From IMG/VR virus record IMGVR_UViG_3300023174_008871, positions 1 to 23,753 of that record: a DNA stretch of 23,753 nucleotides, one strand, 5' to 3'. Both the position numbers and the translations under genes were made by a program. Positions 5,778 to 14,070 of this stretch are shown here, piece by piece (position 1 is the first letter of the stretch; each line of letters starts with the position of its first letter). The notes below the pieces were generated by a model. It was given only the letters and a program-made list of their open reading frames with translations. It was not told the origin of the DNA and made no database searches. The stretch comes from a virus.

Positions 5778-5983
5778 AAGTTAATATATTTAACGTATTT
5801 CAAGAAATTGCTACTTGCTTTTTCATACAATGCGTGTATATGACCATCTGTAAAAGGACAGTTATTAGTATAATAATAATCAACTTGATGCCCGTTTTGC
5901 CTGAATAAAATTGCTATTGTTTGAAGATATTTCTCTATACCCCCAGACACGAGACCGCAAAACTTGACAAATGCTATTCTCAT
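5774..5983 (-). CDS. Truncated glycosyltransferase (N-terminal GT-B fragment), 69 aa
   Basis: The start MRIAFVKFCGLVSGGIEKYL followed by QTIAILFRQNGHQVDYYYT is the N-terminal Rossmann strand, Gly-rich loop and first helix of a GT4-type glycosyltransferase, a family normally 300-400 residues long. Only about 50 residues of it remain; the product then ends in KYVKYINL and a stop. Everything needed for donor binding is missing, so it cannot be an active GT on its own. It nevertheless keeps ATGA overlaps with both neighbours, which suggests either a deletion remnant still carried in frame or a small partner subunit for the next gene. Confidence 0.6.
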   Translation of the reverse strand: MRIAFVKFCGLVSGGIEKYLQTIAILFRQNGHQVDYYYTNNCPFTDGHIHALYEKASSNFLKYVKYINL

Positions 5984-6774
5984 TGGTATACCTCTTTAAA
6001 AAGCTCTATATCCGCTTTTATTTTATCTAATGTTTGCTCTTCTTGATAATTACACTCTAATGCAATCCATTTGTTATAGTGAAATTTTTTAATCGTAGCG
6101 GCAATCTCCCTATTATTAATTGTTGCTATTGTCTTTAGCCCTGGTGCACTAATGTGTATGTGCTCAATTAAATCAAACCCTTTGTCAAAAATAGCCGCTA
6201 CACTTTCATTGTTTATTATAGTGGTACTAATATCTAAATTTATTTTAAAATTAGCGTGATTAACTTTCTTTACAAAATCTAGTGCATCATAGGTATTAAC
6301 CATAAAATTACAACCATATTGCCTAGGGTTTGGTTCAAAACAAACTATACAATTGTATTTTTTTGCAATATCGGACATTTCTTTAAAAATTGCTACTGCA
6401 TTATTATAATTAAAATTTGCTGTATTTTTAATAAATCTATTTTTAGGAGAACCAAATACTAATATACCAACACCTAGTTTATTTGCTAAACTAAAGCACT
6501 TATCTAGCTTTTTAAAAATAATTGCTTTTTCCTTATTACCGTCAAATATAGAAACCGGCGGGCAAGAAAAAAGCAAAGATTGCATGCCAATAATTTTTAA
6601 TTTTGCCTCTGTAACTTCTTTTATTACTTTTTTGACATCAATAGAATTAATTTCACCAATAAGTGTTGGTGCTATATCAAGCCCGCAAATATTTAAGTCG
6701 CGCAAGTAATCATATATTTGAGCGTTACATTCCGTCTTCCACCCAATATTACTTACCGATAGATTCGTATTCAT
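5980..6774 (-). CDS. Sugar phosphate isomerase/epimerase-like TIM-barrel enzyme
   Basis: The 264-aa protein matches the xylose-isomerase-like TIM-barrel (AP_endonuc_2) superfamily. Barrel strands carry probable metal ligands: Glu147 in VCFEPNP, Asp181 in INLDIS, His207 in HIHISAPG and Glu240 in IALECNY. Enzymes of this type isomerise or epimerise sugars or related hydroxy-keto compounds using a divalent metal. It starts inside the 3' end of the SDR gene (26-nt overlap) and ends with an ATGA overlap. Together with the adjacent SDR and FAD oxidoreductase it probably makes or modifies a sugar used by the neighbouring transferases. The substrate is unknown. Confidence 0.82.
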   Translation of the reverse strand: MNTNLSVSNIGWKTECNAQIYDYLRDLNICGLDIAPTLIGEINSIDVKKVIKEVTEAKLKIIGMQSLLFSCPPVSIFDGNKEKAIIFKKLDKCFSLANKLGVGILVFGSPKNRFIKNTANFNYNNAVAIFKEMSDIAKKYNCIVCFEPNPRQYGCNFMVNTYDALDFVKKVNHANFKINLDISTTIINNESVAAIFDKGFDLIEHIHISAPGLKTIATINNREIAATIKKFHYNKWIALECNYQEEQTLDKIKADIELFKEVYQ

Positions 6775-7510
6775 GTTTAAACTCCTTTAAATCATTTAAA
6801 ATCTGTTCTTTTGTATAAAAATATTTCCTTCCTGGTAAATGCTTTGTTTGCATATCATATTCAAAATTTGTTTTAATATTATTATTCAGGGTAATATTAA
6901 ATACGTCCTTATAGATGTCGTCAACCAATAAAGGCTCTGTTGCAAGATTAACAATACGTAAATTACTTTTTAAAAAATAATTTAAATCTGAACCTAAGCG
7001 CTTCACATTATAAATTTGAACTTTTGCTGTCTTGTTCACTTTGTGTAGCTCATGCTTGTTGAGCCCATCATAAATTACATTTTTTTTGAAGCCGTGGCCA
7101 TACATTATAGGTAATCTTACAATAAGATAGTTTGGGAATAATGTTTTTACTTGCTCTTCTAGCAAGTATCTATTTCGACCATAGCGGTTTGCATTATCAC
7201 GAGAACCAGGTACATCTTCATTTACATTACTTGGAGGTTGGTATACATCGATCGTAGATATTAACACAAACATATTAGCTTTTATAGTTTTAATATTTTC
7301 AATAAACAAAAGTATATTTGCATAGTCTTTTTCAGGATCTTGATTCACAAGCCATCTAGAAGAGGAATTTCCGCATGATACAACCAAGTCAAATTCCTTG
7401 AATTTAATATTATCAATATTTTTTGAATTATAAAAGTCAGTAAATTTTAACTGTTTATCAAGAGCCTGGCCTATAAACCCTGTATGACCAATTAAAGCAT
7501 TATTACTCAC
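6749..7510 (-). CDS. NAD-dependent epimerase/dehydratase (extended SDR family)
   Basis: The start chosen is GTG 7510, which has a well-spaced SD-like AAAGAGG upstream and gives MSNNALIGHTGFIG; a TTG at 7528 is possible but sits in that SD. The GxxGFxG dinucleotide motif is at residues 8-14. A Ser/Thr strand (LISTIDVY) and the active-site region follow. The latter reads YGRNRYLLE, so the catalytic Tyr-x-x-x-Lys has Arg in place of Lys. It is ~253 aa, shorter than typical nucleotide-sugar epimerases (310-340). The 5' end overlaps the FAD oxidoreductase stop and the 3' end overlaps the isomerase start. It likely acts on a nucleotide sugar in this pathway. Confidence 0.8.
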   Translation of the reverse strand: MSNNALIGHTGFIGQALDKQLKFTDFYNSKNIDNIKFKEFDLVVSCGNSSSRWLVNQDPEKDYANILLFIENIKTIKANMFVLISTIDVYQPPSNVNEDVPGSRDNANRYGRNRYLLEEQVKTLFPNYLIVRLPIMYGHGFKKNVIYDGLNKHELHKVNKTAKVQIYNVKRLGSDLNYFLKSNLRIVNLATEPLLVDDIYKDVFNITLNNNIKTNFEYDMQTKHLPGRKYFYTKEQILNDLKEFKHEYESIGK

Positions 7511-8585
7511 CACACAACCTCTTTGCAAATATAGCTGCTATGTATGGGGCGGAAATTAATTTACCCTCACGAACCGTGAAGAAGTCTATCTTATAGTGTT
7601 GCTTTATTATTCTTGTAGCTCTAGAATCACCCCGTGCACTAGAAGGTATAGGTCTATTAGCATATAGTGAATATTTGTATTTTAAATTATTAAAAAAAGG
7701 ATAATACTGTAATCCGTGTTTTAACATTTGCTTCCAATTACTTTTATATTTTTTACTCCTTGTAAAAATTGTACCTGTAGTTCTTCTGACAACAGAATTT
7801 TTTACATCATAAACAAGATAATGACGATCATGTCCTGCATGAGGTAGTATAGAGATATACGGGCCATCCATAACAGTAAGAGCAGGTATCTCGACATTTG
7901 ATTTGACAACAGCAACTTCAGTCTCTTCAAAAATATACTTTGTTAATCTGTCTTTAATATGAAAGAGCTTAAGAATATTATTAGCGTTTGTATATGTACA
8001 GTTAATAATTTTATCTACACTAAGTAATTTCTTATCATTTTCGCTGTTAAGTAGTAGCATACCGTTAACCCACTTTACGTTTTCAATTTTAAAGTTTAAT
8101 AGCAGTGCAATATTACGATCGTAAAGTTCTTTTATAATTTTTTTTCTAAATTTATTAATATCTATGCAGGCCTCTCTAACTTTAAAAGAGTCATCTATTT
8201 TTGCTCTATTTAAAAACATTTCTTTTGGCCAAGAGCTCCTACACTCAAGTTTTTCAGCTTTCATAATAGATTTAAATTTTCTTGAGGACGTCTTTGACTT
8301 TTTGCAGATTACATAAAAAAAATCTGGAAATACTAAGCAATCTTTATAATTTTTTGTAAAATACTCATAACCTAATTTACACTCTTGTATAGTATCTCTT
8401 GACCTAGGATAATGATAGCCGAGGTGAATTCTGTTGTGGTTATTTTTTGATGTTTCCCAGAGAATTTCTTTATTCGCGTCAACTATTGTAACATTATATT
8501 TTTTAGACAATTCAAGCGCAATAGTAATACCGTGTATACCTGCGCCTATGATGAGAACGTTTTTTTTTAAGGGCAACATATTCAA
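7503..8585 (-). CDS. FAD-dependent oxidoreductase (DAO family)
   Basis: The 360-aa protein has an N-terminal Rossmann fold with VLIIGAGIHGITIALELS (GxGxxG at residues 14-19) and the acidic residue ending strand 2 in VTIVDA, which binds FAD ribose. A conserved block, HNRIHLGYHYPRS (~49-61), and a long substrate domain follow, and the C-terminal FAD segment contains REGKLISAPY. This is the D-amino-acid-oxidase-like family, oxidising amine or hydroxyl groups. Members occur in surface-glycan clusters next to SDR and isomerase genes, as here. It overlaps the upstream GT10 gene by four bases (ATGA). The substrate is unknown. Confidence 0.8.
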   Translation of the reverse strand: MNMLPLKKNVLIIGAGIHGITIALELSKKYNVTIVDANKEILWETSKNNHNRIHLGYHYPRSRDTIQECKLGYEYFTKNYKDCLVFPDFFYVICKKSKTSSRKFKSIMKAEKLECRSSWPKEMFLNRAKIDDSFKVREACIDINKFRKKIIKELYDRNIALLLNFKIENVKWVNGMLLLNSENDKKLLSVDKIINCTYTNANNILKLFHIKDRLTKYIFEETEVAVVKSNVEIPALTVMDGPYISILPHAGHDRHYLVYDVKNSVVRRTTGTIFTRSKKYKSNWKQMLKHGLQYYPFFNNLKYKYSLYANRPIPSSARGDSRATRIIKQHYKIDFFTVREGKLISAPYIAAIFAKRLCGE

Positions 8586-9427
8586 AGTATTTTTTTAAAA
8601 AAATCTGTTAATGGATCAAGTGACGGTTCTCTACCCTCAAAAAGATAATTGTTTTTCATAGCTTTATATGCTCCTTCATTTGTATCTAGCTCAATGATTT
8701 TCTCAATATATTCATCAATATTTTTAAAATTGTAGAAATTTAAAAAAGAGTTTGGGTTAAAGTCTTTTTCACATTCATTATCAGCCCAGTATAATGGCAG
8801 ACAGCCTGCAGCTTTTGCATGTAATATTCTATTTGTATAATAACCAGGGTGAATTCGATTTTCAAAACAAAGTTCAAATTTATAATCCGATGTTGTTTTG
8901 AGCTTTACATCTTCACCATAAAACCAGTTACTAAAAGGCTTACCATAACAGTCTACTTTTTTATATTTGCTTAGCTTATCAACTATTTCAAATCTATGCG
9001 GTGAATCTGTGTTAAAGACAAATGTGCAGAATTTTTCCTTTGGCTTGTGCATCAATAAATTATCTTTCATTGCGCGTAGGGGTACTACAAAGCGAGGATT
9101 TCCATAATTTTTCTTATTAAACCAATCAATATTGATAAACCATAGCGGTAAACGAAAATTTCTATCATTATAACTATCAAAATCAAACGTTAGAGAGTAA
9201 TCACATTCGCTAAAATTGGGACGTAAATTTTCGCCTGTGTAGTAGATTTTTTTTGTTTTAGACCGGTTTATATAATGATGTTGTTGTCCGAAACAGGAAT
9301 ATATTAATACGTCTGGTTGATTATCAAAAGATACCACCTCTATTTCAGTAAAAGTAGATAGTAGATCAGAAAAAAAATTATTTTTTGAATCAAATTGATC
9401 CCAAAAATCAGCAAAGGCTATCTTCAT
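8582..9427 (-). CDS. GT10 family alpha-1,3/4-fucosyltransferase
   Basis: The 281-aa protein has the GT10 hallmarks. YYTGENLRPN (residues 62-71) sits in the acceptor half. In the donor half, YKFELCFENRIHPGYYTNRI (~182-201) is followed by AKAAGCLPLYWAD, matching the bacterial GDP-fucose-binding motif (as in Helicobacter FucT). The family transfers fucose from GDP-fucose to an acceptor sugar, often GlcNAc. There is no signal peptide or TM segment. Neighbours are a FkbM methyltransferase upstream and the FAD oxidoreductase downstream, each with an ATGA overlap. No GDP-fucose synthesis genes (gmd, fcl) are visible here, so the donor would come from the host or elsewhere. Confidence 0.88.
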   Translation of the reverse strand: MKIAFADFWDQFDSKNNFFSDLLSTFTEIEVVSFDNQPDVLIYSCFGQQHHYINRSKTKKIYYTGENLRPNFSECDYSLTFDFDSYNDRNFRLPLWFINIDWFNKKNYGNPRFVVPLRAMKDNLLMHKPKEKFCTFVFNTDSPHRFEIVDKLSKYKKVDCYGKPFSNWFYGEDVKLKTTSDYKFELCFENRIHPGYYTNRILHAKAAGCLPLYWADNECEKDFNPNSFLNFYNFKNIDEYIEKIIELDTNEGAYKAMKNNYLFEGREPSLDPLTDFFKKIL

Positions 9428-10071
9428 TGTGGTAATGGCAAGTTCTTGTTTAAATATATTACATTGCCGCTTTTTGATTGTTGATCCAACTCTTCTGACT
9501 TACATTCAAAACTGTTATCGAGTAAAAATTCCTTAAACTGTGGATACAAAATATTTCCCTCATATTGTTCAGATAAATTGACTTCCGAAAATAATACTCT
9601 AGTAGACTTTAATGTAATTGGTGCCGCCATTAGCACTACAGGCTCATAGCCCTGTAGGTCCAGCTCCAAACAGTCAATATATGCAATATTTTTTTTCTTA
9701 ACAAAATCATCTAGATTTAAAGTTTTTGCTGTAATAACTTCTTTAAACGTTAGATCAGGATGACTGTGTAGTAGATCTTTTGGTTTCAAGAGCGAGGATG
9801 CACCCCAGGGTTCTCCAAATCTATCGCTTACATAGAAATCAAGAATCTCATCAGACTTAGCACCGAGTGCATTTCCATAGAGTTCGACATTATGTCGCTG
9901 AAAAAGCTGTAAGTTGTTATTTGTAATATGGTATTGTCTGGCGTTAGGCTCGAAAGCATAAATTTTACCTTGTGGATATAAACCGCTATACTCGATTAAA
10001 TCCTCACCATTACCCGTACCAGCTTCAATAATAGTTGGAGTTTGTCTTGTAATGTATGGGGCTATATTCAT
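9424..10071 (-). CDS. FkbM-family SAM-dependent methyltransferase
   Basis: The 215-aa product carries the FkbM pattern: SAM motif IIEAGTGNGED (residues 14-24), FEPN (40-43), a LNLDDF segment near residue 118, and LELDLQGYE around 136-144. This family methylates hydroxyl groups, typically on sugars of glycans. It is a class I methyltransferase, cytosolic, close to the normal domain length. It sits 23 nt after the GT25 gene and overlaps the GT10 start by four bases, so it probably methylates the glycan built by these enzymes. Confidence 0.87.
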   Translation of the reverse strand: MNIAPYITRQTPTIIEAGTGNGEDLIEYSGLYPQGKIYAFEPNARQYHITNNNLQLFQRHNVELYGNALGAKSDEILDFYVSDRFGEPWGASSLLKPKDLLHSHPDLTFKEVITAKTLNLDDFVKKKNIAYIDCLELDLQGYEPVVLMAAPITLKSTRVLFSEVNLSEQYEGNILYPQFKEFLLDNSFECKSEELDQQSKSGNVIYLNKNLPLPQ

Positions 10072-10094
10072 GCTTATATTTTAATGTCGAGCTG

Positions 10095-10748
10095 CTAGTA
10101 AGCCACAGTCACATGTGGTTGAACACTCGATAAAAACCGTTGTCTTAATATAGGATTATTACTCTGTGTTGTTTGCTCTAGACCTTTAAGAAGGTAATAA
10201 GACTTTAAGCCTAAATCTGTAACAACATCATTTAACTTATGATCATAGCCTTTTAACGGGCTAACTAGCTTAGGTATAATTTTTTCTGCACATTCTTTGG
10301 TATAAAGAATTGCGTGACCACATCTTGTTGTGTAATTTGGTTCCCAGTGCATTATTTCATCTTTCAGTGCACCGGGTACACCAATATTACAGCAATCACC
10401 CAGCATCAAGAGATCCCCTTTATTGGAGATAAACGTATTCAGAATGAGAGGAAAATCATTTACAAATTCATCTGTCAAGACAACATCATCTTCAAACACA
10501 ATAAAATAAGAGTAATTATTTTCTACGCCTTGCTCTAAGGCAGATTTAAATTTTAAAAACAAAGAATATTCGTTTTTATTTATTCGTTTTTCTACCGGGT
10601 CAATTGTAAGTGTTTCAGGCGGAAAAGTCTCAACCCATACAGGGTTGATAAAGTATTTTCCTAACTGGTTAAGCATATACGCTTTTCTCTCTGTAAGTTT
10701 GTTGTGATGTACAACAAATACAGGTATGGTAATATTACCCGCCGACAT
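10095..10748 (-). CDS. GT25 family glycosyltransferase (LPS-type)
   Basis: The 217-aa protein begins ITIPVFVVHHNKLTERK, the strand-and-Arg start of GT25 enzymes, and carries the acidic metal/nucleotide motif FEDDVVL (residues 85-91), followed by a Gly-rich acceptor region (GDCCNIGVPG) and CGHAILYTKECA. GT25 includes LPS galactosyltransferases such as LgtB and Lex2B. Its start overlaps the upstream GT gene by 14 nt. A shift in host LPS or a virion glycan are both possible targets. Confidence 0.85.
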   Translation of the reverse strand: MSAGNITIPVFVVHHNKLTERKAYMLNQLGKYFINPVWVETFPPETLTIDPVEKRINKNEYSLFLKFKSALEQGVENNYSYFIVFEDDVVLTDEFVNDFPLILNTFISNKGDLLMLGDCCNIGVPGALKDEIMHWEPNYTTRCGHAILYTKECAEKIIPKLVSPLKGYDHKLNDVVTDLGLKSYYLLKGLEQTTQSNNPILRQRFLSSVQPHVTVAY

Positions 10749-11556
10749 ATTCTAGCCATTCTCTAAATAACCAATTAGACCCATCAGAGAAATCCCCACC
10801 AGTAAAATGTCTCAACCGTACCTTATCTTTTGTAGTTGAAATTATATCGTACATATTCTTTTTACCGTTCTCACTAGTTTCTTCTAAGAGTTGTGTCACA
10901 TTCCATTCAACAGGTAGAATTTCTATATTTTCAATAAGTTCTGAGAGCTCGAAGAATGTATGCTCGTTTTTATTACTATGAAAACCATAATTAGGCAATT
11001 CAGTAAATGGTACCCAACTATGCGCTTTAATACCAGCCGCATGATAAAAAGCGTCTTGATCATGATCACACATAGGTGCATGTGTATTAAAGTTTTCTCT
11101 ATATACATTAAAATTGCGAAGCCTGTCAAACCGCTCTTGATCGAGAATTACTCTTATTAATTTTTTTGTAAAGTCATTAACTTTGAGTGAAAATACTCCC
11201 GTATTGTGTGAGTTACCCGAGTCGATCGCATATGTAAAGCTTTTATTTGTTTGTAAAGGTTGATCGAGCTTTGCAACGAACACATCACAGTCTATATATG
11301 AGATTATATCCCCATCATTTACAATACCTTGATCAATAGCAAGCTTACATAGCCACCATCTTGCAAAGCGCTTATCATCTCGCGGATTAAAGGGATGGAC
11401 TATAACAGGTGGCAGTGCTAGCCTATCTGGCGTCGCTTCAATTAATTTAAACCCATGCATATCACAATATTTTTTTATTCTCGGAGAATTATACTTTAAG
11501 TATAACTCCTGTCTTGTACCAGGGTAATTAGGAATAGTAATAAAAAACTTTTTCAT
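10735..11556 (-). CDS. GT-A fold glycosyltransferase (GT34/GT8-like)
   Basis: The 273-aa protein contains a DxD motif, YIDCDVFV (Asp89-Cys-Asp91), preceded by a KR(F)ARWWLCKLAIDQG helix typical of galactosyl- or mannosyl-transferases of the GMA12/MNN10 type (GT34) and GT8 relatives. The C-terminal part has PVEWNVTQLL and RLRHFTGG, where the late His commonly completes the metal site. It precedes and overlaps the GT25 gene, with a 20-nt gap after the exostosin-like gene. The family is assigned by motif layout, so the exact donor sugar is unknown. Confidence 0.75.
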   Translation of the reverse strand: MKKFFITIPNYPGTRQELYLKYNSPRIKKYCDMHGFKLIEATPDRLALPPVIVHPFNPRDDKRFARWWLCKLAIDQGIVNDGDIISYIDCDVFVAKLDQPLQTNKSFTYAIDSGNSHNTGVFSLKVNDFTKKLIRVILDQERFDRLRNFNVYRENFNTHAPMCDHDQDAFYHAAGIKAHSWVPFTELPNYGFHSNKNEHTFFELSELIENIEILPVEWNVTQLLEETSENGKKNMYDIISTTKDKVRLRHFTGGDFSDGSNWLFREWLEYVGG

Positions 11557-11576
11557 TGCATTATTATATTGTAGTG

Positions 11577-12365
11577 TTAACTGTTTTCAAGGAGTTCATT
11601 TATTTGCCTAATATAGTACTGCAGGTCGCTTAATATAGTAGCTCGCTGCATTAATAATTCATATTTTTCGTCAATTAAATCACGACTTAATTGCCCCCAG
11701 TCGTCCAAAAACAGTATTGGTTCGCTTTTAAAATAGTGTAGCGGAATACTTTTTAAACATATGGGTATTGTTTTAAGATACATACTTTCCCATATTCTAT
11801 GACAATCAACACTATTGCCTGGCGGTGATATAATGTATTTGTATGTACTGACTTTTCTTAAATAACTTTCATAGTCATGCTTAACAAAATCAAAATCTAT
11901 AAACGGTAATTGACGTAGTTTTTTCATTGCATTGTATCTTTGTTCGGGATTTGTATTTGGATCAAAGTTACAATAAACTAAATTTGTCTTTTGATTATTT
12001 TCGTTAATAATCTTTACCATTGTTTGCTTATTACCGTGTGGCCAAACCTCGTTCGCCATACCTATTGGCATGGCTTGTAATTTAGGATGCAACGAGTGCA
12101 CATTCATTCCAAACCATTTTATTAAAAAGGGATTTTCTAAAATATTAGTATTACCAGGAATTGAAAAATCTGAATCATGTGTTAAAAGTATAAATTTATA
12201 ATTAATTTTTGGCAAAATTGCGGTTGCAAACTCATTTATATAATCGGTTTTTATGAAAAAAATATTATTTTTTGGTGAAAGGTCAATCTTTACACCGTGT
12301 CTTGAAATAAAGTTTTTTGCTAATTCTAACACCCTGTCTGGTGTTATAATGAATTTATCATTCAT
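11577..12365 (-). CDS. Exostosin/GT47-like glycosyltransferase
   Basis: The 262-aa protein ends with a GT-B donor-site pattern: YKYIISPPGNSVDCHRIWES (residues ~176-193) followed by MYLKTIPI. This is the 'P-G-N-x-D-x-x-R-x-W-E-x-x-x-x-G/K-x-x-P' signature of exostosin-like enzymes (GT47, RXYLT1-like). The N-terminal half is divergent. It overlaps the upstream transferase by four bases (ATGA at 12362-12365). Such proteins recur in marine phage glycan clusters, and the substrate is unknown. Confidence 0.72.
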   Translation of the reverse strand: MNDKFIITPDRVLELAKNFISRHGVKIDLSPKNNIFFIKTDYINEFATAILPKINYKFILLTHDSDFSIPGNTNILENPFLIKWFGMNVHSLHPKLQAMPIGMANEVWPHGNKQTMVKIINENNQKTNLVYCNFDPNTNPEQRYNAMKKLRQLPFIDFDFVKHDYESYLRKVSTYKYIISPPGNSVDCHRIWESMYLKTIPICLKSIPLHYFKSEPILFLDDWGQLSRDLIDEKYELLMQRATILSDLQYYIRQINELLENS

Positions 12366-13285
12366 AAAAAGGCCGGGATAGCTTTTTTATTTTGTAAATG
12401 CAAATTAAAAAGCGGTAATTTACCGTGTTCGTAGATAATAAACGGCTTATCTTTGAACACCACTTCAATTGTCTTTTGTTCAAGATGTTGACCCGCGTAG
12501 TGCAGTGGATTAATATAGCCTCTTTCATGTCCGTTGTTTGTACCGCCAAGATACTGACCGTATGAAGTAGGGTCAAATAACATATTGAGCTTGTCTACAT
12601 TTTCTCCTTGATCACCAAAAGGTAGACACGGAAGCATTTTATAGTTTTTATTATATTGATATATAAGATATAGAAAATTCATATCAGTAATGTACTGATA
12701 GGGTATATTAAGTATTTTTCTTATTTCTTCCTCGCCTTTGCGTAATAGTTTAAAATGTAGATTTAATAGGTTTTGTGCTGAGTCTCTATCTCTAAGAAAA
12801 ATTATTGCTGGGGCTGAATCAAGAATTTTTTCATTACTAAAACCAAATTCACCCGATTCAAACACCTTTAAAAAAGGCGTAATATCATTAGAAAAGATTA
12901 GATTATCTGCCTCGACATGAAATGTATTCTTTAGACCGTATTCATACACAAAGATGCAATAATATATTACACGTAAGAAAGCATGATATAAAAAAACATC
13001 TTGTCTGTAGCGAGACCATTTTTCATCAAACATTTTTATAAACTGTCTATACAAAGGTGAGGCGTGAAGACTTTCTATAGTCACTATTTCTACATCGTTA
13101 AATAAAGCTTTAGCCGCGCTATATTGAGATTTAGTTGTTAAAAAAAATGCTCTATTAAAATTTTTTTTATTAAAATTTAATGTTTTGATATAATATTCGG
13201 GGATTGTATTATATGTAAAAGGGTATTCACCTTCACCGATCGTGAATGCACTATCAATAAAAACATATACAATATTATCTAGCAT
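12362..13285 (-). CDS. Putative GT-A glycosyltransferase, 307 aa
   Basis: The protein has a motif, FHVEADNLIF (residues 122-131), resembling the DxD region of GT-A enzymes (Glu-x-Asp), preceded by the helix RYRQDVFLYHAFLRVIYYCI. The N-terminus (IVYVFIDSAF) looks like the first Rossmann strand. The C-terminal region includes a Gly/Asn-rich segment (GQYLGGTNNGHERGYINPLH) and LFNLHLQNKK. The late Asn/His in the latter may complete the active site. No named family is recognised with certainty. Its start codon shares one base with the stop of the upstream gene (13285). Confidence 0.65.
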   Translation of the reverse strand: MLDNIVYVFIDSAFTIGEGEYPFTYNTIPEYYIKTLNFNKKNFNRAFFLTTKSQYSAAKALFNDVEIVTIESLHASPLYRQFIKMFDEKWSRYRQDVFLYHAFLRVIYYCIFVYEYGLKNTFHVEADNLIFSNDITPFLKVFESGEFGFSNEKILDSAPAIIFLRDRDSAQNLLNLHFKLLRKGEEEIRKILNIPYQYITDMNFLYLIYQYNKNYKMLPCLPFGDQGENVDKLNMLFDPTSYGQYLGGTNNGHERGYINPLHYAGQHLEQKTIEVVFKDKPFIIYEHGKLPLFNLHLQNKKAIPAFL

Positions 13286-14031
13286 TATGCGAGCCCTCTA
13301 TGATGAAAAAATATTTGAGGATACAGATATTTTTCACTCTTTACATAATTACCCCATTCAGATGGTTCTCTAGCTAGGGTTAAGTTATACTTAATAGCCA
13401 GCAGCGAAAGAATAGATTGATCGTGTCTGTGATCGCGAAAACCCGGAAAGTTATCCCCGTATTTGTTCGCTATATCTGTAATAACATGTTCATCTTGACA
13501 ATAATTTAAATATTCTTCAAAAAACGATACTGCAAAATTATTTTTTTTAACTAAGATATATGACGCATCAATTTGATTGCCGTGGGTGTATTTTTCATCA
13601 AGACAATCCATTAGTTTGAAACAATCATATTTTGTAAACATGTAGTTTTGCCAAATACCGCCTTTTACCTCCTTATCGTTATGTGTACCATCTCTATTTT
13701 CAAAAAGTAATACACCTGACTGCTCTTTATCTACCAAATCAAACAATGGCTGTGGATTATCAATAACAGTATTACCACTATCAACATAAAATACGTAATC
13801 ACCATCCTTAACCAAATTGAGTGCATCTCTAATAATATAACCCTTCCATAACCAATACCCGCCGCCACGCTCTTGCGTTAAGATATGTTTATTTTTTTCA
13901 TAAAACTCTTTGCCTATCATACCAGGGTGATATGAAATATGACCATTAAAATATTGTTTTGCAGAATTAACTAATTGTTGCTGCGATCTGTAATAATAAG
14001 GTTTATTGGCGTAGCTTATAATAATTTTCAC
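13285..14031 (-). CDS. Putative GT-A glycosyltransferase, 248 aa
   Basis: The start is GTG 14031. Residues 55-67 read RGGGYWLWKGYII, and residues 81-86 contain FYVDSG, the equivalent of the DxD motif in a family of bacterial and phage GT-A transferases. DHRHDQSILSLLAIKYN and a C-terminal FFHHRG follow, which supply further metal and donor contacts. This pattern is seen in capsule or LPS glycosyltransferases of unknown specificity. It lies 39 nt after the preceding gene, the largest gap in the operon, with no clear SD. Confidence 0.72.
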   Translation of the reverse strand: MKIIISYANKPYYYRSQQQLVNSAKQYFNGHISYHPGMIGKEFYEKNKHILTQERGGGYWLWKGYIIRDALNLVKDGDYVFYVDSGNTVIDNPQPLFDLVDKEQSGVLLFENRDGTHNDKEVKGGIWQNYMFTKYDCFKLMDCLDEKYTHGNQIDASYILVKKNNFAVSFFEEYLNYCQDEHVITDIANKYGDNFPGFRDHRHDQSILSLLAIKYNLTLAREPSEWGNYVKSEKYLYPQIFFHHRGLA

Positions 14032-14070
14032 ACTATTTTATTGTATAAAGAGTCAACTAGAATTCAATAG

